Made by a program: the position numbers and the translations under genes | The notes under the pieces: generated by a model | Told to the model about the DNA's origin: nothing | What the model saw: only the letters and a program-made list of their open reading frames with translations | The model's database searches: none | From: Dictyoglomaceae bacterium | GTDB lineage: Bacteria > Dictyoglomota > Dictyoglomia > Dictyoglomales > Dictyoglomaceae | Direction of reading: 5' to 3' | Assembly: GCA_026417425.1 (NCBI GenBank) | Contig: JAOADF010000084.1 | Coordinates: 1 to 23,679 of the forward strand | DNA: 23,679 nucleotides | In this document: positions 1 through 7,209 of the stretch, piece after piece | Layout: each line of letters opens with the position of its first letter | How positions within the stretch are numbered: the stretch's first letter is position 1

Positions 1-1573
1 TAAGATACCAGATTTTCCTGCCTGGGCTGGACCCCATCAGTTTATTGAAAACTTCTGGGCAGTGAAAAGTGGAGCTCTTTCAGAGGATAAACTTGGAGTA
101 AAGGCTCTTGATGATTATACCTTAGAGATTAGACTTTCTCAGCCAAGATATGATATGAAGGAATGGCTTTGTGTTGCTCAAGGTGTTCCTTTACATAGAA
201 AAACTGTAGAAGCGGATCCTCAGAACTGGTGGAGACCTGGGAAGATTGTAGTAAATGGACCATATATTCCTCAATCTTGGACTCCTGGGAAGGATGCAGT
301 TTTAGTCAAAAATCCTAACTATGTAGGGGAAAGAGGAAATGTAGATAAGATAGTACTTAAATTCGGCGGACTTGGAATTCAGCAATATCAGGCTGGAGAG
401 CTTGATGCAGCATTTATAAATACTGTACCAGAATATAAATTTGTAAAAGCGGATCCAACCTTGTCTAAGCATTTCCGTGAAGATGTTATGGATCTATTCT
501 GGAATGGATATCAAATTTCTCGTGGATTTGATCCATTAATGGATAATAAGAAATTAAGACAAGCCCTTGCTATGGCCATAGATAGGGAGAAATTATGTAA
601 TGAAGTCTTAGGTGGAAGAGCATTACCCCTTTCCTCTTATTGGCCTAAAGGATCACCTATTGGTGATAAAATGAAGGAAATTCCTTTTGATGTAAAGAAG
701 GCACAACAGTTACTTGCAGAGGCAGGATATCCTGGTGGAAAGGGACTTCCAACCCTTGTATTCTACATAACTGGTGGCGGAGATCCTGTAGTTGAATTTA
801 TAGTGGATCAATGGAAAAAGAATCTTGGAGTGAATTGTATAATTGAGAATGTAGAGTCTGGACTTTACTGGAATTCCTATGTATGGGCAAACTTTACCCC
901 TGAAGCAAAGGCTGGATTTACTGTAATTGGTGCTCCTATGAATAATTTAGAAATTGGAGCATTGTTTAAGAATTCTGATCATACTATTTGGTTCTTTGAT
1001 TACCCAGCTAGTGTAAAGAAGAGACTCAACGAGTATGATAAGGAATATGATGCTTGGCTAAGAAAAGAAGGAGGACAAACTGAGGCAGATTGGAAGCCAC
1101 TAATTGAAAAAAGAAACACATTACTTGCAGGATTCAAAAAGATAGTGGAAACTGAGCCAGAAAAATTATGGAGAGAAGATTTAACAAGACCACCTCTTTG
1201 GTATGAACAATTTGATGAACTTTATGAAAAATGGAAGGCTGCAAAGACTCCAGAAGAAAAGACTAACTATTGGAGATTAGCAGGAAGAGTAATAACAAGC
1301 CAAGAAAGATTTCAAGTAGAATATAATGGTAGAAACCCATCAAATAAGGAAGCATATAGATGGAGACTTAGGGCTGTTAATAGACCTTTCAGTGAGGCAG
1401 TAAAGATTGCTCATTATGCATTACAAATCATGCAAGATCAGTATTGGATGGTTCCCGTATATTTAGCAAAGGCTCAATGGGTACAAAATCCAAAACTTGA
1501 AGGCTTAATGCTTTATAAGTTCTCTTGGGGTCCTGCTTTCTTCTGCTTCAAATATCTAAATCTTAAGGACTAA
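1..1573 (+). CDS. ABC importer substrate-binding protein, SBP family 5 (5' end outside window)
   Basis: This is the extracellular solute-binding component of a Dpp/Opp-type ABC importer. The reading frame is open from base 2 with no start codon, so the gene enters from the left; 523 residues are visible. Family 5 binding proteins of this kind are usually around 600 residues, so the signal peptide and roughly 80-110 N-terminal residues are probably missing. The GTG at base 62 lies mid-domain (it follows a Trp-Ala in an open frame) and is not a real start. Family features include the segment around KKLRQALAMAIDRE, the AGYPGGKGLP motif, and many Trp/Tyr residues towards the C-terminus, as in sugar-binding members. 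It is followed by a stem-loop and then both permeases, both ATPases and a GH5 glycanase. I infer an oligosaccharide (gluco- or manno-) ligand rather than a peptide; the ligand cannot be read from the sequence. Confidence 0.9.
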   Translation, partial: KIPDFPAWAGPHQFIENFWAVKSGALSEDKLGVKALDDYTLEIRLSQPRYDMKEWLCVAQGVPLHRKTVEADPQNWWRPGKIVVNGPYIPQSWTPGKDAVLVKNPNYVGERGNVDKIVLKFGGLGIQQYQAGELDAAFINTVPEYKFVKADPTLSKHFREDVMDLFWNGYQISRGFDPLMDNKKLRQALAMAIDREKLCNEVLGGRALPLSSYWPKGSPIGDKMKEIPFDVKKAQQLLAEAGYPGGKGLPTLVFYITGGGDPVVEFIVDQWKKNLGVNCIIENVESGLYWNSYVWANFTPEAKAGFTVIGAPMNNLEIGALFKNSDHTIWFFDYPASVKKRLNEYDKEYDAWLRKEGGQTEADWKPLIEKRNTLLAGFKKIVETEPEKLWREDLTRPPLWYEQFDELYEKWKAAKTPEEKTNYWRLAGRVITSQERFQVEYNGRNPSNKEAYRWRLRAVNRPFSEAVKIAHYALQIMQDQYWMVPVYLAKAQWVQNPKLEGLMLYKFSWGPAFFCFKYLNLKD

Positions 1574-1588
1574 GATTCATAAAAAGAA

Positions 1589-1613
1589 AGAGGGGAGGAC
1601 AAACCTCCCCTCT
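1589..1613 (+). other. Stem-loop between binding-protein and permease genes
   Basis: A perfect 10-bp G+C-rich stem (AGAGGGGAGG / CCTCCCCTCT) with a 5-base loop (ACAAA) lies 16 bases after the binding-protein stop. It is followed by ATTATTA rather than a U-run, so it is not a classical strong terminator. Such hairpins between a binding protein and its permease commonly protect the upstream mRNA or reduce read-through, so that binding protein is made in excess. The right arm contains CCTCC, which could also pair with the GGAGG ribosome site of the permease at 1622-1626; that alternative is weaker than the 10-bp stem. Confidence 0.75.
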
Positions 1614-1632
1614 ATTATTAAGGAGGAAGTAT

Positions 1633-2595
1633 ATGGGACTTTTAAAGTATATTCTAAAAAGATTAGTTACTATATTTATCTCCCTTGTTGTAGTTATAGT
1701 TATCACATATATTCTTATGTATCTTGCTCCTGGTGAATTCTTTAATATAAATGCCTTTTCAGCTAGTGCTGGAAAAGTTTCTACTTTAACTCCTGAACAG
1801 CTTCAAATTTTAATAAAGGGTTTCGAAGAGAAATACGGATTAAACGTTCCTTTATGGAAGCAAATTTTAAATTATTTAGGAGATGCCTTTAGATTTAAAT
1901 TTGGACCATCCTTTTCAAATCCTAATGAGCCTATAGAAGTTCAAATTGCAAGAAGATTTCCTGTAACTTTTACACTTGCGATTTTATCGATTGCTCTTGC
2001 ATTAATTATAGGTATCCCTCTTGGTGTTATTTCTGCTCTTAAAAGAAATACTTGGATCGATTATACTACAACTTTTGTAGCTATGATAGGAAGTATGTTT
2101 CCTGCTTATCTCATAGGTGTTATTTTAGTTATTATATTTAGTATTTATTTAAAGGTTCTTCCTACCTCAGGATGGGAAACTCCAAAACAGATGATTCTTC
2201 CTGTAGTTACCGTTGCTTTAGCACCCCTCGCTACAATAGCAAGATTCATGAGATCAAGTCTTTTAGATGTGCTTAACCAAGATTATGTAAGAACTGCATA
2301 TGCAAAGGGAGGAACCGAAAGAGCAGTAATTATTAGACATGCTCTAAGAAATTCTATGATTCCTATAGTAACTATAATTGGACCTCAACTTGCGATACTT
2401 TTTACGGGAACTGTTTGGATTGAAAATCTTTTCAGGGTTCCTGGTCTAGGACAATTATTTGTTAATGCAGCTGCTCAACGGGATTATCCGTTACTTGTTA
2501 CTTCTACTTTTATTCTCTCTTTGTCGGTCATGTTTATGAACTTGTTGGTAGATATAATATATGCATTTTTAGATCCAAGGATTAAATATGAATAA
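1633..2595 (+). CDS. ABC transporter permease, DppB/OppB family
   Basis: First membrane subunit of the importer, 320 residues, the normal length for the DppB/OppB family. There is one transmembrane helix at about residues 10-32, then an extracytoplasmic stretch (35-105), then helices near 112-135, 146-172, 187-204, 243-262 and 286-308. The conserved cytoplasmic EAA loop, which docks on the ATPases, is visible at about 217-247 (DYVRTAYAKGGTE onward). The C-terminal LDPRIKYE is typical. The start is set by an AAGGAGG ribosome site at 1620-1626, six bases before the ATG. The gene lies 31 bases ahead of the second permease in the same operon. Adjacent GH5 and nearby GH1 genes suggest sugar oligomers as cargo, although the family name implies peptides. 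Confidence 0.93.
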   Translation: MGLLKYILKRLVTIFISLVVVIVITYILMYLAPGEFFNINAFSASAGKVSTLTPEQLQILIKGFEEKYGLNVPLWKQILNYLGDAFRFKFGPSFSNPNEPIEVQIARRFPVTFTLAILSIALALIIGIPLGVISALKRNTWIDYTTTFVAMIGSMFPAYLIGVILVIIFSIYLKVLPTSGWETPKQMILPVVTVALAPLATIARFMRSSLLDVLNQDYVRTAYAKGGTERAVIIRHALRNSMIPIVTIIGPQLAILFTGTVWIENLFRVPGLGQLFVNAAAQRDYPLLVTSTFILSLSVMFMNLLVDIIYAFLDPRIKYE

Positions 2596-2626
2596 TTTTG
2601 GAATGAATAAAAGGGAGGCTTAAAAA

Positions 2627-3499
2627 ATGGAGGTAGCTTTAGTTCAAAAGTCAAAAAAAGCAGGATATTGGGCTTCTGCATGGAGAAGATTTAAAGAAAA
2701 CAAGATGGCAGTGGCAAGTTTAATTTATATATCCATTCTTATTTTTATATCAATATTTGCCCCTATTATAGCACCCTATCCATATGATGAACCCCATTAT
2801 GGACATACTTTTGAAGGTCCCAGTTGGAGATTTCCTTTTGGGACTGATGATTTAGGAAGATGTATGCTTAGCAGGCATATTTATGCTATTAGAAATGCAT
2901 TATTTATAGGTTTTGGGTCTCAAATTGTAGTCCTTGTGATAGGGGTAATTCTTGGAGCTATCGCAGGTTTTAAGGGAGGAAGATTGGATACTATTTTAAT
3001 GAGAATTGTGGATATAATGTTTGCCTTTCCTACTTTTCTATTTAATGTAATTCTTGTTACTGTTCTAGGAAGAGGATTGCATACTATTCTTTTTGCAGTA
3101 GGAGTTACTGGTTGGCCAGGAATGGCAAGACTTGTTAGAGGATTAGTTTTATCTCTAAAAAATGCAGATTTTGTAGAGGCTGCAAGAGCTCTTGGGGCAA
3201 AAGAATCTTATATAATAAGAAAATATATTCTTCCCAATATGTTAGGACCTATAATAATAAGTTTAGCTTTTGGAATTCCTAACGGAATTTGGATAGAAAG
3301 TGGATTAGCTCTTATTGGAATGGGGGTAAGGCCACCAATGCCCAGTTGGGGTAATATGCTTGGTGGTGCATCCCAGTATGTATTTGCGTTCCCTCATCTT
3401 CTAATCTTTCCTGCAGTAACCTTTGCTCTTACTATGCTTGCCTTTAATTATTTAGGGGATGGTTTAAGAGATGCTTTAAATCCAAGGAGTGAGGTATAA
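2627..3499 (+). CDS. ABC transporter permease, DppC/OppC family
   Basis: Second membrane subunit of the importer, 290 residues. It begins with a cytoplasmic tail containing WRRFKENKMAVASL, followed by a helix at about 28-50, as in OppC-type permeases. The family motif FGTDDLGRCMLSR is at 71-83 (usually FGTDxxGRDxLSR). Further helices lie near 95-115, 135-160, 205-232 and 255-277. The EAA loop is at about 181-212 (DFVEAARALGAKE onward). The C-terminus LGDGLRDALNPR is characteristic. The GGGAGG ribosome site at 2613-2618 supports the ATG at 2627. It pairs with the DppB-like permease upstream to form the membrane channel. Its stop codon lies within the ribosome-site region of the following ATPase gene, so translation of the two is likely coupled. 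Confidence 0.93.
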   Translation: MEVALVQKSKKAGYWASAWRRFKENKMAVASLIYISILIFISIFAPIIAPYPYDEPHYGHTFEGPSWRFPFGTDDLGRCMLSRHIYAIRNALFIGFGSQIVVLVIGVILGAIAGFKGGRLDTILMRIVDIMFAFPTFLFNVILVTVLGRGLHTILFAVGVTGWPGMARLVRGLVLSLKNADFVEAARALGAKESYIIRKYILPNMLGPIIISLAFGIPNGIWIESGLALIGMGVRPPMPSWGNMLGGASQYVFAFPHLLIFPAVTFALTMLAFNYLGDGLRDALNPRSEV

Positions 3500-3503
3500 A
3501 ATC

Positions 3504-4484
3504 ATGGCAGAATTATTGAGAGTAAATAATCTAAAAACATATTTTTATAGACGTGAAGGAATAGTTAAGGCTGTTGATGGTATAAGCTATAAATTAGACT
3601 ATGGAGAGACTTTGGGAATTGTAGGAGAGAGTGGGTCGGGAAAAACTGTTTCTGTTCTTTCTCTCTTGAGACTTATCAGAAGAAATGGATGGATAGAAAG
3701 TGGTGAAGCAATTTTTGATGGGAAAGACTTGTTAAAACTTTCTAAAGAAGAATTAAGAGAAATTAGGGGTAGAGATATCTCCATAATCTTCCAAGATCCT
3801 ATGACTAGTCTAAATCCCATTATGAAAATAGGCATACAAGTTATGGAACCTATAATTTGGCATAGAGTAATGTCTGATAAAGAAGCAAGGGATAGAGCAA
3901 TAGAGTTGTTAAGAGTTGTAGGAATACCAGAACATAAAACAAGATTTTGGGATTATCCCTTTCAATTTTCAGGAGGAATGAGACAAAGAGTAATGATAGC
4001 TATGGCTTTAGCTTGTAATCCAAAACTTATTATTGCAGATGAGCCTACTACTGCTCTTGATGTAACTATAAGAGCTCAAATTTTAAATTTAATGCAAGAT
4101 ATGAAGGAAAAATTTGGAATGAGTATAATATTTATAACCCATGATATTACTCTTGCCATGAACTTTTGTGATACTATAATAGTAATGTATGCAGGAAAAA
4201 TCGTAGAATATAGTCTCATGGATAAATTCATAAAAAAACCATTACATCCTTATTCTCAAGGCCTTTTAAACTCTACTTTAGATATTGAAACAAAAGAAGG
4301 TTCTTTGAGACCTATTCCTGGAAACCCACCAAGCCTAATAAATCCCCCATCGGGTTGTAGATTTCATCCAAGATGTCCTTATGCTCAAGAGATATGCAAG
4401 GAAGAAGAGCCAGAATTAAAAGAAATAGAAGAAGGGCATAAAACAGCGTGTCATTTAGTGAAGGGAGGAAAAATTAATGCCTGA
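3504..4484 (+). CDS. ABC transporter ATP-binding protein, DppD/OppD family
   Basis: First ATPase subunit of the importer, 326 residues from the chosen ATG. An in-frame GTG at 3489 would add five residues, but it lies within the upstream stop and ribosome-site region (AAGGAG at 3484-3489, GAGG at 3491-3494). The ATG at 3504, nine bases after GAGG, is therefore preferred. Walker A is GESGSGKT (41-48), the Q-loop Gln is about 97, the signature FSGGM is at 155-159, Walker B LIIADE is at 175-180 and the switch His is about 213. The oligopeptide-family C-terminal domain follows, with four Cys (about 285, 291, 298, 316). In DppD homologues such a cluster has been reported to hold a [4Fe-4S] centre. 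It overlaps the next ATPase gene by 8 bases. Confidence 0.93.
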   Translation: MAELLRVNNLKTYFYRREGIVKAVDGISYKLDYGETLGIVGESGSGKTVSVLSLLRLIRRNGWIESGEAIFDGKDLLKLSKEELREIRGRDISIIFQDPMTSLNPIMKIGIQVMEPIIWHRVMSDKEARDRAIELLRVVGIPEHKTRFWDYPFQFSGGMRQRVMIAMALACNPKLIIADEPTTALDVTIRAQILNLMQDMKEKFGMSIIFITHDITLAMNFCDTIIVMYAGKIVEYSLMDKFIKKPLHPYSQGLLNSTLDIETKEGSLRPIPGNPPSLINPPSGCRFHPRCPYAQEICKEEEPELKEIEEGHKTACHLVKGGKINA

Positions 4485-5424
4485 ACTTTTATTAGTAAAA
4501 AATTTAAAAAAATACTTTCCCAGGGGAAGAAAGGTATTAAAAGCAGTTGATAATGTCTCCTTCTCAATAAACGCTGGAGAAACTCTAGGACTTGTGGGAG
4601 AGAGTGGTTCAGGAAAATCTACCCTTGGAAGAACAGTTTTAAGACTTCTTGAGCCTGACGATGGAGAGATCCTTTTTGAGGGTATAAATTTAAGAAAATT
4701 AAAAGGTGAGGAGCTAAGACAGATAAGAATGTTTATGCAAATAATTTTCCAGGATCCTTTAGCATCTTTAAATCCTCAGATGACTATAGGACAAGCGATA
4801 GAAGATCCTTTAATCATTCATAACATAGGAACTAAGGAACAGAGAAGAAAAGGAGTAATGGAACTTCTTGATATAGTAGGAATTGGTAGAGAATATATAG
4901 ACTCTTTTCCCCACGAATTCTCGGGAGGACAACAACAAAGAGTTGGAATAGCAAGGGCATTAGCATTGAATCCTAAGTTTATTGTGTGTGATGAACCTGT
5001 ATCTTCTCTTGATGTATCCATAGGAGCACAAATTATCTCTCTTCTATATGAACTAAAGAGACAGTTTAAGTTGGCATATTTATTTATTTCTCATGATTTA
5101 GCAGTAGTAAGATATTTATCAGATAAGGTTGCTGTTATGTATTTAGGGACATTTGTAGAACTGGCTCCTAAGGAAGAGCTATATGGAAATCCTTTACATC
5201 CTTATACCCGAGCTCTCCTTGCATCAGTTCCTAAGATGCCTAAAAATGAGGAACGTCAAAGGAAGTTTCCAGCTCTTAAAGGAGAAATTCCATCTCCTAT
5301 AGATCTTCCGATTGGATGTAGATTCCAGTCTCGATGTGAATATGTAATGGATATATGTAGAAAAGAAGAACCTATCTTTAGAGAGGTTTCTCCAGAGCAT
5401 TTTGTTTCATGCCATCTGGTATAA
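4477..5424 (+). CDS. ABC transporter ATP-binding protein, DppF/OppF family
   Basis: Second ATPase subunit, 315 residues, expected to form the ATPase heterodimer with the DppD-like protein. Walker A GESGSGKS is at 41-48, the Q-loop Gln about 92, the signature FSGGQ at 148-152, Walker B FIVCDE at 168-173 and the switch His about 206. The C-terminal oligopeptide-transporter domain contains HPYTRALLASVP and four Cys (about 281, 287, 294, 312) in the same CxRF...RC...C...CHLV arrangement as its partner, again consistent with an iron-sulfur site by family analogy. The ATG overlaps the end of the previous gene by 8 bases and has AGGGAGG a few bases upstream, so the two ATPases are translationally coupled. 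The stop codon overlaps the ribosome site of the GH5 gene, tying the glycanase into the same operon. Confidence 0.93.
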   Translation: MPELLLVKNLKKYFPRGRKVLKAVDNVSFSINAGETLGLVGESGSGKSTLGRTVLRLLEPDDGEILFEGINLRKLKGEELRQIRMFMQIIFQDPLASLNPQMTIGQAIEDPLIIHNIGTKEQRRKGVMELLDIVGIGREYIDSFPHEFSGGQQQRVGIARALALNPKFIVCDEPVSSLDVSIGAQIISLLYELKRQFKLAYLFISHDLAVVRYLSDKVAVMYLGTFVELAPKEELYGNPLHPYTRALLASVPKMPKNEERQRKFPALKGEIPSPIDLPIGCRFQSRCEYVMDICRKEEPIFREVSPEHFVSCHLV

Positions 5425-5436
5425 GGAGGAAAAAAT

Positions 5437-6438
5437 ATGAAAAAGTTACTAGTTCTCTCTTTCATATTCTTAATTTTTCTTGGGAGGACTTCTGCTATGG
5501 AAAAATTGCCTATTCTTCGGGGAGTGAATATGGGAAATGCATTGGAAGCGCCTTTCGAAGGACAATGGGGTGTTGTAATAAAGGATGAGTATTTTTCTTT
5601 AATTAGAAGTGCAGGATTTGACCATGTAAGAATACCTGTAAGGTGGAACGCTTATGCGGAATATAAACCACCTTATAAAATTTCTCCTTATATTTTTAAA
5701 AGGGTAGATCATGTTATAAAAGAAGCTTTTAAAAACAATCTTTATGTAATTATTAATATTCACCATTATGAAGAAATAATGCAGGAACCTGAGAAACATA
5801 AAGAAAGATTTTTAAAATTATGGGAGCAAATATCAGAACATTATAAAGATTATCCTGAAACTTTGTATTTTGAATTATTAAATGAGCCCTGTATGAATCT
5901 AAAAAGTAATCTATGGAATGAATATTTAATGGAAGCGGTAAAAATTGTAAGAAAAACGAATCCTACAAGAAAGATTATAATAGGTCCTACTGATTGGAAT
6001 AATATATATCGATTAAACGAATTAAAAATACCGCAAGGTGATAAAAATATAATAGTAACCTTTCATTACTATAATCCTTTTAACTTTACTCATCAAGGAG
6101 CAGAATGGGTTAATCCTTCCCCTCCCGTAGGGGTAAAATGGCTAGGAACAGAAGCAGAGAAAAAAGCAATAGAAAGAGAATTAGATATGGTAGTAGATTG
6201 GAGTAAAAGAAATGGAAACCCTCCATTATACATGGGAGAATTTGGAGCCTATTCAAAAGCAGATATGGAATCGAGAGTAAGATGGACTTCTTTTGTAGCA
6301 AGATCTGCTGAAAAAAGAGGAATAGCTTGGAGTTATTGGGAATTTTGTTCGGGTTTTGGAATTTATGATCCATTAAATAAAAAATGGAGAATAGATCTTC
6401 TTAAAGCATTAATTCCCGACACGAAAATAAAAGAGTAG
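5437..6438 (+). CDS. Secreted GH5 endoglucanase/mannanase, Cel5A-like
   Basis: A glycoside hydrolase family 5 (clan GH-A) enzyme of 333 residues that cleaves internal beta-1,4 bonds in glucan and probably mannan. An N-terminal signal peptide (two Lys, hydrophobic core 4-15, likely cleavage after TSA at about 18-20) indicates export. The catalytic barrel starts with RGVNMGNALEAP (28-39). The catalytic acid/base is Glu150 in LLNEP and the nucleophile is Glu268 in YMGEFGAY; HH at 109-110 and the HYYNP segment also fit. From memory it resembles the hyperthermophilic Thermotoga maritima Cel5A (TM1751, GH5 subfamily 25, active on glucan and mannan) along almost its whole length, including NALEAP, GDWGVVIKDE-like, FTHQGAEWV and YWEFCSGFG. 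That protein, as I recall it, lacks a signal peptide. There is no carbohydrate-binding module. AAGGAGG at 5423-5429 sets the start. It is the last gene of the importer operon. Confidence 0.94.
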   Translation: MKKLLVLSFIFLIFLGRTSAMEKLPILRGVNMGNALEAPFEGQWGVVIKDEYFSLIRSAGFDHVRIPVRWNAYAEYKPPYKISPYIFKRVDHVIKEAFKNNLYVIINIHHYEEIMQEPEKHKERFLKLWEQISEHYKDYPETLYFELLNEPCMNLKSNLWNEYLMEAVKIVRKTNPTRKIIIGPTDWNNIYRLNELKIPQGDKNIIVTFHYYNPFNFTHQGAEWVNPSPPVGVKWLGTEAEKKAIERELDMVVDWSKRNGNPPLYMGEFGAYSKADMESRVRWTSFVARSAEKRGIAWSYWEFCSGFGIYDPLNKKWRIDLLKALIPDTKIKE

Positions 6439-6464
6439 GGGATTTTCCCCTACTCTTTTATTTT
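6424..6464. terminator. Bidirectional intrinsic terminator between convergent operons
   Basis: A perfect 19-bp inverted repeat with a 3-base TTT loop, whose core is AGTAGGGGA / TCCCCTACT. It is flanked by an A-run on the left and a T-run (to about 6467) on the right, so it can stop transcription in both directions. The GH5 stop codon (TAG, 6436-6438) lies in the left arm, and the stop codon of the minus-strand isomerase-like gene (6450-6452) lies symmetrically in the right arm. Both genes therefore end inside the terminator itself. Confidence 0.93.
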
Positions 6465-7196
6465 TTTAATATTTTCTAAACATAATCTAACACTTTCTAG
6501 AGGAGGAAAAGAGGGATTTTCATACTCTACTATGTACCATTCTGTTTTTCCTTCTTTTTCACATATATCAAAGATTTCTTTCCAATTTATAATCCCTTCC
6601 CCAATAGCCCTTGAAGTTAAGGGATATTCTTTTAGATGAATAGTCTTTGCTCTTTTTAAGTATCGTCTCAATATTTCTATGGGATCTGCTCCTCCATTCA
6701 TGGCATTTCCCGTATCTAGTTGCATTACTACATCTTCGTTAACATTATCAAAAAAGAAATTCCAAAAAGTTTCTCCATTGAGTCTTTGGAATTCTATAGA
6801 ATGGTTATGAAAACCTAATATCATTTTATAAGATCTTAGTTTACTAGAAATTTCATTTATGAGCTCGATAGCCTTTTCCCATCCTTTTTTATCTTTAGTA
6901 TATTCTTCGGGAAGAGATGGGATAATTAAATATTTGTTTTCCAATATATAATTAAATTCTACAGTTTTTTCCAATTCATCTCCTATTAAAGTATTAATGG
7001 GAATGTGAGTTCCTGCAACCTTTAGGTTATATTTATTTAGTATTTTCTTAAGCTCATTTGCAGATTTTCCGTAATAGCCTGCAAATTCTACCCCTTCATA
7101 TCCCATCTCAGAAATTTCTTTAATTGTTTTCTCAAAATCCTTTTCACATTCCTTCCTTACAGAATAAAGCTGCAGTGCTATTGGAATTCTTCTCAT
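6450..7196 (-). CDS. Sugar phosphate isomerase/epimerase family protein (xylose-isomerase-like TIM barrel)
   Basis: A 248-residue protein of the AP-endonuclease-2/xylose-isomerase-like TIM-barrel family, which includes IolE, hydroxypyruvate isomerase and many sugar epimerases. Family signatures are IALQLYSVR at 6-14, MGYEGVEFAGYYG at 31-43, GFHNHSIEF at 128-136 (likely metal-binding His), MQLDTGNAMNGG at 158-169 (metal-binding Asp) and IHLKEY at 186-191. A late acidic residue (VEYE, about 223-226) completes the usual divalent-metal site. The AGGAGG ribosome site overlaps the stop codon of the upstream mannose-1-phosphate guanylyltransferase gene, so the two are co-transcribed and probably coupled. 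The substrate cannot be told from sequence; the neighbourhood favours a sugar or sugar-derived keto compound. The gene ends within the bidirectional terminator. Confidence 0.85.
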   Translation of the reverse strand: MRRIPIALQLYSVRKECEKDFEKTIKEISEMGYEGVEFAGYYGKSANELKKILNKYNLKVAGTHIPINTLIGDELEKTVEFNYILENKYLIIPSLPEEYTKDKKGWEKAIELINEISSKLRSYKMILGFHNHSIEFQRLNGETFWNFFFDNVNEDVVMQLDTGNAMNGGADPIEILRRYLKRAKTIHLKEYPLTSRAIGEGIINWKEIFDICEKEGKTEWYIVEYENPSFPPLESVRLCLENIKKIKE

Positions 7197-7209
7197 TTTT
7201 TTTTTCCTC

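Noticed and set aside
62..64. GTG as the start of the binding-protein gene
   Set aside because: The frame remains open to base 2 and the residues before it (Asn-Phe-Trp-Ala) continue the domain; the true start is outside the window.
3489..3491. GTG start for the DppD-like ATPase
   Set aside because: It falls inside the ribosome-site and stop-codon region of the preceding gene; the ATG at 3504 is correctly spaced.
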